From Cryptosporidium bovis (Eukaryota; Apicomplexa; Conoidasida; Eucoccidiorida; Cryptosporidiidae): DNA of 64,000 bases. Location of the stretch: positions 248,001-312,000 of the forward strand of contig VHIT02000024.1 of the NCBI GenBank assembly GCA_009768925.2, in the 5' to 3' direction. The translations under genes and the position numbers were made by a program. How positions within the stretch are numbered: position 1 is the first letter of the stretch; the number at the start of each line of letters is the position of its first letter. Under the pieces are notes generated by a model, which did no database searches, was not told where the DNA came from, and saw only the letters and a program-made list of their open reading frames with translations. Positions 26,491 through 36,835 of this stretch are shown here, piece after piece.

Positions 26491-28530
26491 TCAATCTATT
26501 TGCTCATCATTATTTATCCTATTTCCGTTCACATTGCTTAAATTTAAATCTAAATTGCCTTCGTTTTTATCGTTCAATAAAACTTCACTTCTATTATTAG
26601 TTAATTCGCCAACATTGTCTTTTCTATTTACATAATTACCGGTTGTTTCATTTTCATTGGTTTCTCCTTTTGTCTTGCTTTGATCATTGTCAAGCAAATA
26701 CAAAACATTGTCGTCCTCATTGTCTTGGCTTTCAAGCAAAGCTATTTCGTAGCCTAGTACTGAATCAGTCTGACTTTTGAATTGAATAGACAAACTTTCA
26801 AAAATTTTCGTAATATTGTCAGAACTGTTTTGAATATCGCTATTAGTACAATTTGTACTATTATAATTGTCATTATTATTGTCATCACTCTCAGTATTCG
26901 TGGAATTAGAATTACTATTTATTGTGAATTCACAATTTATTAATTCATGAAGTCTCTCTTTTAGCTCTTTTCTTTTAAGCTTTCTATCTAATATTAATTC
27001 CCTTTTACATTCATCCATTCTTTTATGTTCATTAATGTAATTTCTTTTAATTCTATCTATTTTCTCAATGAACTCTTTTTCTTGATTCAAAATATTCAAA
27101 TAATTATCCTCTATTTGCGAAACCTCACTTTCTAAAATATTTATTGTTTGTGTAATTAGTGATGCCTCCTTAAAATTCCCATTTTTTATTTTCTCAGTTT
27201 TAGAATTTTTAGATATACGAATCTGTTCTTGTAACAACTCCTTCTCCTCACCTATAAATCTCTTTGAATCTTGTATTTCCCTTATTTTATCAAAAACTAT
27301 TTTTTCTTGTTTCTCTATTTTTGATAGTTCTTCTTTTATTAACGATAAAACTTCTTTCTCTCTATTCAATTCTTGTTTATACTCATTTTGCTTTTTCTGC
27401 AATGGATAAATATAATTCTGCAAACTATCCTCTATCCAACATATAATCACTGTCAAACTTGATAATTCGTCCTTATATACTTTTTTCTTACTTTTATATA
27501 ACTCAATTCTTATTAATCTTTCACTTTCCTCTTTGTTTATCCTTAATTCTTCCTCAACCAGTTCTTTTTCGACCTCAGAAAGCTCCTTAAGTAGTCTATT
27601 TTTAACCTCTAATAAATAATTATATTTTTTGTATCTAACATCATTATATTTATTATTATCATCAAAGGCATTTTCTTCTCCAGCAATTTCATTCTCAAAT
27701 GCACAGTTATTTATATTACTATCTATCTCTAATTCATTCTCCAGTTTTTCCAATTTACTTTGTATATTCAAACCAAAAGTTTCTAGCTGCATTATCACAT
27801 TCATAAAGTATTTTGATAACTCATCTATATCATTGCTTAGTCCATATTTTAACGAGCCCTCACCATCATTTATTCCCATTTCAGATATCATCTCCAATAG
27901 ACACTTGTCATCATTAATATCGCAATTATCGATATTTTTATACTTGTGATCAACACTCATTATATTTAACTCACTACTTTTCTCATAAGAAGCCTCTGAA
28001 CCAGATCCAACTAGAAATGGGCATATGTGTCTACTTTCTTGTTTGATATCACGCTCGATATTGTTCATATCATCGTTATTAACCTCTTCTAACTTATTCT
28101 CACCTTCGTTTAGTCTTTCATCATAACACTCATTTACAATAATATTATTCTCATAGTCTTCCTTAAAACTTTTTCTAATTACATTACTTCTTATTTGTGA
28201 CTCACTTTTTAAACACGGTTCAATTGAATTATTTAGCTTCTTTTTTGAAGACGTATTTAACTGTGAAACGCTTTTTTTAAACAAATTGTTATTATCAGAA
28301 ACCACAAAATTTTCCGTTTTAGTTATTATTGACGGCCTTAATAGACCCGTGTTTCCAGTGTTGTTACTGCTATTTTCAATAATTCCTGGTCTTATTGCTT
28401 TTCTAGTCTTTTTTCTAACAACCGAAACTCCACTCACAATTCCTGAACCTGTGTTGCTCACTGCTGAAGTAGAAAAACTCGAGTCTAAAATTTCACCTTC
28501 ATTACCTCCTGTAGATAAAGGCATTGTCAT
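26491..28530 (-). CDS. Large coiled-coil protein of unknown function
   Basis: 679 residues, ATG at 28530. I do not recognise it. The N-terminal 230 residues are low-complexity, Ser/Asn/Glu-rich, with a basic patch VVRKKTRKAIRPG near 38-50. A long, highly charged coiled coil runs from about 305 to 545. It is rich in Glu, Lys and Leu and contains one less charged break around VIICWIEDSLQNYIYPLQ. The C-terminus is Asn/Asp-rich. There are no transmembrane helices or enzymatic motifs. It looks like a structural or scaffold protein, for example cytoskeletal or centrosomal, and its neighbour downstream is centrin, but adjacency in this genome is not evidence of shared function. Confidence 0.75.
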   Translation of the reverse strand: MTMPLSTGGNEGEILDSSFSTSAVSNTGSGIVSGVSVVRKKTRKAIRPGIIENSSNNTGNTGLLRPSIITKTENFVVSDNNNLFKKSVSQLNTSSKKKLNNSIEPCLKSESQIRSNVIRKSFKEDYENNIIVNECYDERLNEGENKLEEVNNDDMNNIERDIKQESRHICPFLVGSGSEASYEKSSELNIMSVDHKYKNIDNCDINDDKCLLEMISEMGINDGEGSLKYGLSNDIDELSKYFMNVIMQLETFGLNIQSKLEKLENELEIDSNINNCAFENEIAGEENAFDDNNKYNDVRYKKYNYLLEVKNRLLKELSEVEKELVEEELRINKEESERLIRIELYKSKKKVYKDELSSLTVIICWIEDSLQNYIYPLQKKQNEYKQELNREKEVLSLIKEELSKIEKQEKIVFDKIREIQDSKRFIGEEKELLQEQIRISKNSKTEKIKNGNFKEASLITQTINILESEVSQIEDNYLNILNQEKEFIEKIDRIKRNYINEHKRMDECKRELILDRKLKRKELKERLHELINCEFTINSNSNSTNTESDDNNNDNYNSTNCTNSDIQNSSDNITKIFESLSIQFKSQTDSVLGYEIALLESQDNEDDNVLYLLDNDQSKTKGETNENETTGNYVNRKDNVGELTNNRSEVLLNDKNEGNLDLNLSNVNGNRINNDEQID

Positions 28531-28923
28531 TTTATTGTTTATGCAAATATTTGCTTAACTTAAAGTATAAAACAATTGGTGTTATCGAATATATAGGTAC
28601 TTGATTCAAGAATTAATTTTAAAATTTAAAATACTAATAAACTTAAATGATTATTCAAGCAACATAACTTCTTATACTAAAACGAATAGATTATTTTGGC
28701 CACCTTTAAAATCATTACTGAAATATACAGCAATGACGTTAATATTTATCTTTTTTGAGCTAATACACAAGGTATTGATCGATATATAATAAACAAATGT
28801 GGGAGTACTTTGTTATTGTTGTTGATACTGAATTTGTTTGCTTTTAATCTTGTTTTATATTACCAATGGAAATAAATTAAAAAATAAACACTTGGTAAAA
28901 GCAAATCGCAAATAATAGAATAT

Positions 28924-28960
28924 AATTCTCCTGTATTTTTGACTAAAATACAGGAGAATT
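28924..28960. repeat. Perfect 16-bp inverted repeat with 5-nt loop
   Basis: Arms AATTCTCCTGTATTTT and AAAATACAGGAGAATT with loop TGACT. The pairing has no mismatch and includes six G-C pairs, which is far beyond chance for a given site. It lies 394 bp upstream of the coiled-coil ATG. Possible roles are RNA hairpin, terminator or palindromic binding site. Confidence 0.8.
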
Positions 28961-29774
28961 GCACTCAAAATAAAAACCACTATTTTTAGTTTAGGAGTCT
29001 TAATTAACTCTTTTCTTTAAATAATTTTACCATTACGTGTTTTATAATTGGGAAAAGAAAATGCCCGGTATAGAAAGAATTTAAAATGGCATGCACATGC
29101 CCCCCACATATCTAACTAGAAAAACAAGCCCCGAAGCCTAAAAATACATTTATCGACAAATTTCTAAGCTTGGGGAATCAAAAAATCACTTCAAGCCTAC
29201 ATTTACCTCCTCTAACTCAAAACGTAATGAGAGGGACAGAAGTTCCGAAAAACATGGCAAAACTCGAAAAAGCAAAAACTAAAAGGCCATTTAGAAACAG
29301 ACCGGGACAGATGTGACCAGAAAATAAGAGGGCAAGCCAATCGGAACAGAAAGTCAGACGAAGCACCGAAAATTCAAGATATACTGAGAAACCTATATCT
29401 AGAACTGCAATAAAAATGGCGCATTTAGCACTGTTGAGATGCCATAAGACAAACTAACAGCTGCAAATGCGATTTATTTGGACATTCTACGAAGTTGTGT
29501 TGCAACAACAGCGGTTGTCAAGGTTACTACGCTCTTAGGAATATTTCATTTTTTTCTTTTCAAACAAAAAAGTAGACTCATGTCGGTAATTTGAAACAAG
29601 TGAGTGAATACATGTAATTAAAAGACGGAATGCATAAACTGTGTTCTCATATGGAACAATTTGGCGACTGAATTAAATAATTAATGGAGAGAATGGTTAA
29701 TTCCAAATATAAACCTTAATCTACAAAGCAAACTCAGTTAAAGATGGTAAGTAATAACTGAACATCTGACTCAA

Positions 29775-29957
29775 TTACCGATTGAATATTTTGTTGGTAT
29801 GGTGGCAGTAGTCAGCAAATCTAGTGACTATATTTTCCGGCCTTGTTACCCTCTCCACAAACATAATTTCTCTTCTGTTACTAAATATTCCGTTTCCCAA
29901 GTCTTCTCCATCAATACATAAAATCCATATTAACCACACAGCCCCATGAATAGCCAT
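29775..29957 (-). CDS. Possible small ORF or exon, 60 codons
   Basis: ATG at 29957, stop at 29775-29777. Unlike incidental frames in this AT-rich DNA, the product has a balanced composition (Trp, Cys, His, Gly, Arg) with a hydrophobic start, MAIHGAVWLIWILCIDGEDLG. A GTAATT that could be a splice donor overlaps its end. I cannot match it to a family. It may be a real small protein, an exon of a spliced gene, or chance. Confidence 0.2.
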   Translation of the reverse strand: MAIHGAVWLIWILCIDGEDLGNGIFSNRREIMFVERVTRPENIVTRFADYCHHTNKIFNR

Positions 29958-30179
29958 AGAAGTATCACTCGATAACGAGTTGATTAAAAATCAAATAAAT
30001 TTGTAGAAAGCAAGGTTATGATGTGGAATACATGAAGGCCAGACGTTCTATGCACTAAAGAGGTTGAGTTTCATTAAGTTGATCCTTAAAGGGAGTTAAA
30101 AAAATGAACTCACAAAAACGAGCAAGGTGTGTGGCGCCCTTTCCCCTCTTATTAGCAATCCAAACAAACCATTTTGAAT

Positions 30180-30944
30180 TTAAGAAGCTTCTGGAGCACC
30201 CTCCGCATCGCCAGATGCTCCTAGATCTGCTGTCCACAAAGTCAAATTATCTCTTAAAAGCTGCATAATAAGAGTTGAGTCCTTGTAGCAATCTTCCGAG
30301 AGTTTATCTAGTTGTTCAATTGCGGTCTCAAAGGCTTCTTTAGCCATATCAATAGCAGTTTTAGGCTCACTCAAAATTTCATAGTGGAATACTGAAAAGT
30401 TAAGGGCCAAACCAAGTCTGATTGGGTGGGTCGGTTCTAAGTCCTTAGCAACAACAGTAGCATCTTTGTATGCCTTGAGGGCGTCCTCAGCAGAACTCTG
30501 TTTGGCATCACCCGTTGAGAACTCAGAAATGTATCTGTGGTAGTCACCCTTCATCTTGAAGTAGAACACTTTGCTGTCCGCATTTGTTGCAGTTGGAATT
30601 AAGTGCTTGTCCAACATATTTAAGATGTCATTGCAAATATCAGTTAACTCAGACTCAACCTTGCTTCTATACTTGCCACACATTTTACTTGCATCCTCAG
30701 CGTTTCTACTGTGCTCCTTTTGCTCTACTGATGATATTATTCTCCATGAAGATCTTCTCGATCCAACTGCATTCTTATATGCAACGCTTAATAAATTTCT
30801 CTCTTCTACAGTTAACTCCTCGGACTCCTGTCTTGATTCAACTACATCCTTCATGTATTTTGCCATCTCATCATAACGCTCGGCTTGTTCTGCCAGCTTG
30901 GCCATGTAAACATTTGATTCTCTGGCACTAACTGATTCGCTCAT
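30180..30944 (-). CDS. 14-3-3 protein
   Basis: A 254-residue, canonical-length 14-3-3, ATG at 30944. Family signatures are seen in order: [24 protein letters not shown] (about 48-71, helix C with the phosphopeptide-contacting Lys and Arg), [11 protein letters not shown] (about 131-141, with the Arg-Tyr pair), [15 protein letters not shown] (about 175-189, conserved Asn) and [19 protein letters not shown] (about 221-239). The tail is short and Ala/Gly/Glu-rich. It forms dimers that bind phosphoserine/threonine motifs on client proteins in the cytosol. The triad residues are present, so phosphopeptide binding should be intact, unlike divergent paralogues known in Cryptosporidium. A CCGCCTATTT element lies 390 bp upstream. 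Confidence 0.96.
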   Translation of the reverse strand: MSESVSARESNVYMAKLAEQAERYDEMAKYMKDVVESRQESEELTVEERNLLSVAYKNAVGSRRSSWRIISSVEQKEHSRNAEDASKMCGKYRSKVESELTDICNDILNMLDKHLIPTATNADSKVFYFKMKGDYHRYISEFSTGDAKQSSAEDALKAYKDATVVAKDLEPTHPIRLGLALNFSVFHYEILSEPKTAIDMAKEAFETAIEQLDKLSEDCYKDSTLIMQLLRDNLTLWTADLGASGDAEGAPEAS

Positions 30945-32562
30945 TCTTTCCAGTATATACTCGTATAACTTCTCAAATAATTATAAATTCGTCTATACCT
31001 ATAATGTATGCAGAATAATTTATAATTGCACCTCGTTCTTCTTTATAACTGAATGTTTGTGTCACCCCCCTTTTTTATTAAATACCTATTTATTTATTCT
31101 TTTCCCCTTATTTATAAATAGCTTTTACTTTCCCCCATATCCTATATATCTTTCCCTTCCACGTAAATTAACTTGTTCCGTATATTATATACAATAGATA
31201 TAAATACGTTTTTTACTTATAAATACTTGTTAGACACTGTACATTACCTGCACACTTAATTATAATTATTTGTGTAGAATGTTTAAATACAAATGTATTA
31301 GTAAACTATTTATACGTCTTATTAGCTTGTTTTCCGCCTATTTCCCCTCTAACTCTAATATGCGCCCATTAGGCGTACCACTATATTTTATTTACTGTGG
31401 GGAAGTCAACGCCTAATTCTCAACCACACTTGGGTTTTTTGTCTTTAAACTTATTGTGTCCTTAAACAGCTCTAGGGACTCCCCTTTGAACTCTATCTTT
31501 ATATGAAGCTTGCTTTCTTAAATTTACCTTCATTCCATACTCTCATTATGATATGCAACTTTTCTTAGTTACCACATCCCACACGCGCCAGATTATGATA
31601 TGTTACCGCCATAACGTTCATTAATTATTGGAATGCCTTTTCATTCTCCTTCTCGCACATGCAAGTACTTATGGAATGTGAACAATAAAGTCGGTATCTT
31701 GACGGTAATGCGAAAACTAGAAGCCTTGTTACCCTCGTAAATTGGGGTTTGGACCAATACAGATTCACTGCTATTATTGTCACTATTGTCACATCGTGTC
31801 TGCTCTGCTCTTTAGTTTCTAGATTTTATTGTCTGACTGCTATGATTTATTACTTTGCCAATGTAATACTTTTTCTCTATTTTTGTTTGGTAACCAGAAA
31901 ATGATAATTGCGTAAAGACCTTTGTGTGAGAATGAGGCAAGAACAATAGGATAGGTGACGTAGTTAAAGGCATGAAATGGGTGGAACGGAGGTTGGTCCG
32001 CTAAGACAGCTAATAATTATAACTTAATAAGTCATGTCATGTTGCTATTCCGGAGAATAGTAAGGAACAGCAATGATGTCTTGCTTCCATTACTCTTCTG
32101 TAGCTTTCTTCCTGCCCCATAATATTGATTATATTCTGTAAAATGAAGCAAGATATTAGTTAGGTCTATCAGGTCTTCAATACTTCTTTCAATACTTAAG
32201 ACACTCCCTTAATTTAACGTGACTTGTTACCTATTGTCGGCCTAATCTGCCGAATTGGCCTTACAATTCCCTGGTTTTTGACAAAAAAGGGAAAAAAGAT
32301 AAAGGCCAGGGGCAGGAACCCAAATGTCAGTCATCCTCCTAATGTATGAAACATTCGTTCAAGAAAAATATAAAATGAAAGGTCTGCCTTAAGAACCACT
32401 TCTTTTTTTCTTATTAATAGGGCAATCTAAGTCGGGCTAGACGGTTTAAACAAGATTAGATAGTTTAAATAAATACTTAAAGAATTATAATTAGTATGTG
32501 TATTTAAATTTGAATTTAGTAGATAATAAGCTAAGGAATTGAAACATTGTTATTGTTAATAT
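30945..32562. other. 1.6-kb intergenic region upstream of 14-3-3
   Basis: No coding frame. It contains TTTCCGCCTATTTCCCC (31331-31347), sharing CCGCCTATTT with the RPL12 upstream region, then GCGCCCATTAGGCG (31362-31375), and a CTATTC-CGGA-GAATAG hairpin at 32045-32060. Much of the DNA is T-rich on the + strand near the 14-3-3 start. Confidence 0.4.
31334..31347. promoter_or_regulatory. CCGCCTATTTCCCC element upstream of 14-3-3
   Basis: Same CCGCCTATTT core as upstream of RPL12 (33239-33248), and related to TCCCGCCTAAAT upstream of the SERBP1-like gene and CCCGCCTATAT upstream of the KNL1-like gene. Sequence recurrence is seen; function is inferred. Confidence 0.35.
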
Positions 32563-33066
32563 CTAAGATGTTGGTACCTCAATTTCACCAGAGTCAATCA
32601 TTTTCTGAACATCAACAGGTTTTTGACCATCTACAGTACATCCTATTGCATTACAAGTTCCTAATATCTCCTTGACAGTACCGGAGAATACTTTTGCTCT
32701 TGATTTAAATTTCATTGCACGTGCCACAGAGTAAATTTGATTCATGGACAAGTTGCCACTGTGCTTAATATTTTTTACCTTCTTTCTGTCTCTAATTGGT
32801 TCCTTAAGTTCCTTTATCAGTAGACTTGTTGCTGTCGGAACAATATCTACCTTAGCTTGACGATTCTGGACAGTTAACTTTACACAGACCTTCATTCCTT
32901 TCCAAGCCGCAGTTCCCTTCGCAATATCATCACCAACCTTTTTTGGTGACATACCCAATGGACCGAGTTTTGGGGCTAAAACGGATGTTGCTCCTACTTC
33001 ACCTCCAAGTTGTCTGATGTACAAGTACTTTACTTCAGATGGATCTGCTTTACCTGCTGGTGGCAT
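32563..33066 (-). CDS. RPL12: 60S ribosomal protein L12 (uL11)
   Basis: 167 residues, ATG at 33066 with no intron in the frame. uL11 signatures: [37 protein letters not shown] at the start, including the GPLGMSPK proline-rich hinge (about 36-43), [23 protein letters not shown], then the C-terminal rRNA-binding half with [17 protein letters not shown] and [14 protein letters not shown]. It binds the GTPase-associated centre of 28S rRNA and the P-stalk base. Length and order are standard for eukaryotes. A CCCGCCTATTT element lies 172 bp upstream. Confidence 0.97.
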   Translation of the reverse strand: MPPAGKADPSEVKYLYIRQLGGEVGATSVLAPKLGPLGMSPKKVGDDIAKGTAAWKGMKVCVKLTVQNRQAKVDIVPTATSLLIKELKEPIRDRKKVKNIKHSGNLSMNQIYSVARAMKFKSRAKVFSGTVKEILGTCNAIGCTVDGQKPVDVQKMIDSGEIEVPTS

Positions 33067-33508
33067 TTTCTATATCGATCAGATAACAAAGATTAACAGA
33101 TATACGTTTATATTTATAAATTCGTGTCAACAAGTATTTTTTATAAGGTCCTTCTCTTTCCTTATAACACCCTTTTATTGTCCTGTTTATACTTTCTATT
33201 TCCTCGCGTCTTTTTTAACTTTCTGAATTTACTGATACCCGCCTATTTTTCCCGTCTACTGAGCAACTAAGACTTAAAGTATATAATTTGTAGTATATAA
33301 ACGATGATCAAATTGCATAACCTTTATAAATAAATTACTATATGTTTTGTTATATATAACTGCCAATATATATTTATATTTAATTGTCAAATTATCCTAA
33401 GGGAAGAAAAAAAAAGACTCTAGTCCAAATTTGATTCACTGAAAATCAGCTCAAAAGAAATCAGAGACACAACAGCACTGTTTAAAAGAAAGTATGCATT
33501 AACTTGTT
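33067..33508. promoter_or_regulatory. RPL12 upstream region
   Basis: 442 bp between two minus-strand genes. CCCGCCTATTTTTCCCG at 33238-33254 combines an E2F-like CCCGCC core and a pyrimidine-rich stretch. The DNA closer to the ATG is T-rich. No gene is visible. Confidence 0.4.
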
Positions 33509-34486
33509 TTAATATGTTGTTTTTTTCTCATCATTTGAATCCTCCTCCTCAATATTGTTTATAAGCAATAAAGCACTTGGGAACAAACCTAACTCCTCAA
33601 TAGTGATATCCTTTCCCAAATATGACTCATCAATCTCTATAGACTTGGAGTGAGGAAGTCTCAGCGAAAACCTATCGGATATAAAATTACTTTTTTCTAA
33701 ACCTAATGAATCAATCCACTTGTATATTTTACATGCTTTGTCATTTTTACTAAAATCCCTGTGAAACTTTTTACCCGCCGAATTTTTTACGCATACTCTA
33801 GAACGTGAGTCATCAATTTTATCATTCACTTCACTCTCAATTTCAGCTCTGTGCTTGATTCTTCTCTCGCGCAATAGCTCTTTCATTTTCTTTTTCTTAT
33901 TTGCCTTTTCCTGTTTCATTGAATCTAAATTTAGTGATCTCATGTATTCAATGTCTTGTTCCTCCCTTATTCTTCTATCCTGTACAATTTGTTCGATCTG
34001 AGTGGGGGTCACCGATGACCTTGTGGCATTGTTAATGTGAGATCCTCCTCGATTTGAATTGTTACTTCTTCTCTCACTACTATCTTCTGGGAAGCAGAAC
34101 ATTGTTTTAAAAAAGGTTAGGAATGCAGCTAGGCCTGTTCCACAAATAGTCATAAATATTCTCATAAATTGATTAAATTTATTGATTGATTCGCTTGTAT
34201 TATCTTGAAGATCATTTGCATTTCTGTTTTCATTGTCTGATCTTCGATCTGCAACAACATTATAAGAATAATCTGTAGCTAAACCATTCCCAATATGCGA
34301 TTCATCCGTAATTCCATCATTAATACTAGTATCTATATTAACATGCTCTTCTTCATAATAGAGTGAAACTGCACTTTCTATATTCCAATTCACTGATTCC
34401 AATACAGTTTTTGCTTTATTAATATCACAGCCTGTAACCTCACAGAAGGTGGCTATACTATTGTTCTGATGATCCAGTAAGCTCAT
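33509..34486 (-). CDS. UBA-UBX protein (FAF2/UBXD8-like, lacking a UAS domain)
   Basis: 325 residues, ATG at 34486. Residues 8-46 form a UBA-like helical bundle (FCEVTGCDINKAKTVLESVNWNIESAV). Residues about 106-131 are a hydrophobic segment (FMRIFMTICGTGLAAFLTFF), possibly a membrane hairpin as in FAF2. Residues 165-220 are a charged coiled coil (RIREEQDIEYMRSL then KKKKMKELLRERR). The C-terminal UBX domain is at about 233-315. This is the FAF2/Ubx2 layout but without the thioredoxin-like UAS domain. The p97/Cdc48-docking loop normally reads FPR; here it is LFPSALLL. Expected role: recruits Cdc48 to ubiquitylated ER or lipid-droplet clients; Cdc48 binding may be weakened. Confidence 0.78.
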   Translation of the reverse strand: MSLLDHQNNSIATFCEVTGCDINKAKTVLESVNWNIESAVSLYYEEEHVNIDTSINDGITDESHIGNGLATDYSYNVVADRRSDNENRNANDLQDNTSESINKFNQFMRIFMTICGTGLAAFLTFFKTMFCFPEDSSERRSNNSNRGGSHINNATRSSVTPTQIEQIVQDRRIREEQDIEYMRSLNLDSMKQEKANKKKKMKELLRERRIKHRAEIESEVNDKIDDSRSRVCVKNSAGKKFHRDFSKNDKACKIYKWIDSLGLEKSNFISDRFSLRLPHSKSIEIDESYLGKDITIEELGLFPSALLLINNIEEEDSNDEKKTTY

Positions 34487-34772
34487 TTTATATAATTGTA
34501 ATAATCACTGTTTCAAGGAAATGACCCCACAAGTTATTATTTAACATTCAACATAAATAACTTCGCAAACGGAAAAGAGGATTCCAATAGAAAATAATAG
34601 TTAATTTATTAAAAAGTAATGGTAACAAAATCTTTAAATGTCCTATTTTTTGTGAATGATTATTTAGTGTACAAATACTTCACCTTACTCCTTTTAGTTA
34701 TGTTTTATATAAACGTACATATTTAACCATTCATGTTCATTCAGGTTAAAAAAATAAAATAAAATAAGTAAA

Positions 34773-34781
34773 TTCCCGCCA
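34773..34781. promoter_or_regulatory. E2F-like site TTCCCGCCA upstream of the UBA-UBX gene
   Basis: Matches the animal/plant E2F half-site TTCCCGCC exactly, 287 bp from the ATG at 34486. Confidence 0.4.
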
Positions 34782-35060
34782 TAATACTACTTGGTTTTAA
34801 TATACTAAACTGGAATACTTGCGAATATACGTCATTAATTTGCATAAGTACTAGTGATAAAAAACTATGTGATTGTGAATGCGTGATTAAATGGTAATAA
34901 TAGCATAAAACAGAAAATCTATGATCCTATGAAAAAAATTCACAACTGTAGATTAATAAATATTGAAAAGCAAAACGGCATCCATTTGAATACCTGTATG
35001 CGAAATGTGATAACCATGTTAAATGCCGTGGAAAAACGAAGCCGGCGCGCTTCAAGGAGA

Positions 35061-35132
35061 GGGGTGATCCGGGATTCGAACCCGGGACCTCTCGCACCCT
35101 AAGCGAGAATCATACCCCTAGACTAATCACCC
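35061..35132 (-). tRNA. tRNA-Pro (anticodon AGG)
   Basis: 72 nt without intron. Acceptor GGGTGAT pairs with ATCACCC; discriminator C, as in eukaryotic tRNA-Pro. D arm with TAGTCTAGGGG (A box), anticodon loop CTTAGGGTG in a TCTCG/CGAGA stem, and T arm GGTTCGAATCC (B box). T5 on the coding strand (35032-35036) can end Pol III transcription. A34 would be edited to inosine. Confidence 0.95.
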
Positions 35133-35889
35133 AACTTTATAATCGGTGGTGTTGAAATGGGAGAGGTTAGAAAAGACCTACTGAGTAATTTGAAACAGAG
35201 TACATTTTTTTTCTTTTTTACTTTAGTTTGATAAAGCAAAAAGGTCACTCTACCAATAATATACTTGCACAAATTTTCGCTGTCGATGTTAGTTGTGGCC
35301 TTAGAATTGACAGGACTAACAACAACTCCAATTTGTACATGTTTTTGTCACTTACATAAAAAGGCATTATTACGTGTATTTATATAGACAGCAAAATATA
35401 TTAATGATTCATGCTAATTGTATGAGGGAATAACTACCTGTTTTTCTAGTTCACAATAATATTGCACACTATTTTAATTCAAAGAAAAAACTCACTTCAT
35501 CAACTATCAACTAATCTTTAATGCGTGCACTTTATTTGTACGATCAAAATAAAGTGGAATTTTAGGATTAATTCAACTGAATCTCTATTACTTCTTTTTT
35601 CCTTGTCGAATAATTCATTCCTAAATTTCTATATATTGTATAAAATGACTTTAAACTACTTATTTCGCACCAAACGCCATTAACAAACGTTTGAAATAAG
35701 TCATCAATTACATTGATTTACGTACACATTTATCAACTGAAAATTCAAATATTCAATCAAATCTTTATATTTACAAGTATAATTTTGTTTATTAAACTCA
35801 TTTTTTCCACTTACATATAAATTTACCCCACACTTTAGCACTAAATTATTCATTACTAGTCCATGATCGTTTGCGTCACAACCTGCAAA

Positions 35890-35961
35890 GGGTGATTAGT
35901 CTAGGGGTATGATTCTCGCTTTGGGTGCGAGAGGTCCCGGGTTCAAATCCCGGATCACCCC
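35890..35961 (+). tRNA. tRNA-Pro (anticodon TGG)
   Basis: 72 nt without intron. It differs from the AGG tRNA at only two positions: the first anticodon base (T for A) and one T-loop purine (GGTTCAAATCC for GGTTCGAATCC). Same acceptor stem and discriminator C. A TTTTT Pol III terminator follows at 35963-35967. Confidence 0.95.
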
Positions 35962-35962
35962 C

Positions 35963-35967
35963 TTTTT
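35963..35967 (+). terminator. Pol III terminator of tRNA-Pro(TGG)
   Basis: T5 run starting two bases after the discriminator base. Confidence 0.8.
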
Positions 35968-36421
35968 CTAAAAGCCATTTTTTGCCCAAACTTGATATTC
36001 CTTTAGATTGCAACAACTATAAACCCCCAAATGAATATATTTGTACAATAAGTGAATTTAGTGCGACACAAGTTGTTCTATTATTTAATTGAATCCGTTC
36101 AACATAACAAAATAAATAGATGAAATAAATGCATGCAGGCGCAGTCTAGAATAGCACAACCGTAACATCGATGCTGATTCTGACTGAATTTGCCAAAATA
36201 TTGTAAAATGTAGCAGAATTTAGGTCATTCACAATTGTTAGGTAGTCCTAAAAATACCAAAATGGTAAAAAAATTATCTTTTTTATAAGCAGAAAAATAG
36301 TAATAAGCCAGAATTTATTGTTATCGACATCTCCCGATGAAATGTAAAACTCGAAATTAGTTTGCGATTAACCTACTTTAATAAGTAAAATTTAATTTAA
36401 GCACACTCCTGTTATTCTCCT

Positions 36422-36432
36422 CCCCCCCCCCC
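36422..36432. repeat. C11 homopolymer
   Basis: Eleven consecutive C in strongly AT-rich intergenic DNA; the exact length may be a sequencing or assembly estimate. Confidence 0.85.
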
Positions 36433-36835
36433 AAATACACCTGCCCATAAAATGTATTTCCAAGATAGCAATTAGTTCATTGGTATGGCTAAGATCAGTG
36501 AATACAAGCATATCAAACTAGATATAATCGTTCCCAGTAAGTTCTACTAATATTAATAAAATTTAAGAAAAAAGTAAAAACACGAATCCTATGCCTTCTC
36601 TCTAGATCAGATTACGGTATTGCAATTCTTCGCTTATTAATCAGGTGCAAGTCAATACGTCCGTTATGATCCCATTATTCGGGCAACCGAACAGATACGA
36701 ATGCACCTTAAGAATATAAACTAAATTAATTGGTGAAAAAATAGGTCATTTCCCATTTTTCGCTCAACAAATAAGTAATATATGTTATTCAATGTGAATA
36801 TATATGGTGGAAATGAAAGTGACAATATATTAAAC

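Larger units (their letters stand above)
28531..30179. other. 1.65-kb intergenic region with strong hairpin and GC-richer block
   Basis: It lies between the coiled-coil gene start (-) and the 14-3-3 stop (-). It contains a 16-bp perfect hairpin (28924-28960), a GGCATG-CA-CATGCC palindrome (29089-29102), a visibly GC-richer and purine-rich block at about 29060-29480 with no long frame, and a 60-codon minus-strand frame at 29775-29957. A hidden spliced gene or a non-coding RNA is possible. Confidence 0.4.
34487..36835. other. 2.35-kb intergenic region with two tRNA-Pro genes
   Basis: No protein gene. It contains TTCCCGCCA (34773-34781), tRNA-Pro(AGG) at 35061-35132 (-), tRNA-Pro(TGG) at 35890-35961 (+), a TGCATGCAGGCGCA composite motif at 36130-36143, and a run of eleven C at 36422-36432. 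The rest is AT-rich. Confidence 0.5.

Noticed and set aside
30055-30237. 60-codon minus-strand frame
   Set aside because: It overlaps the C-terminal codons of 14-3-3 in another frame.
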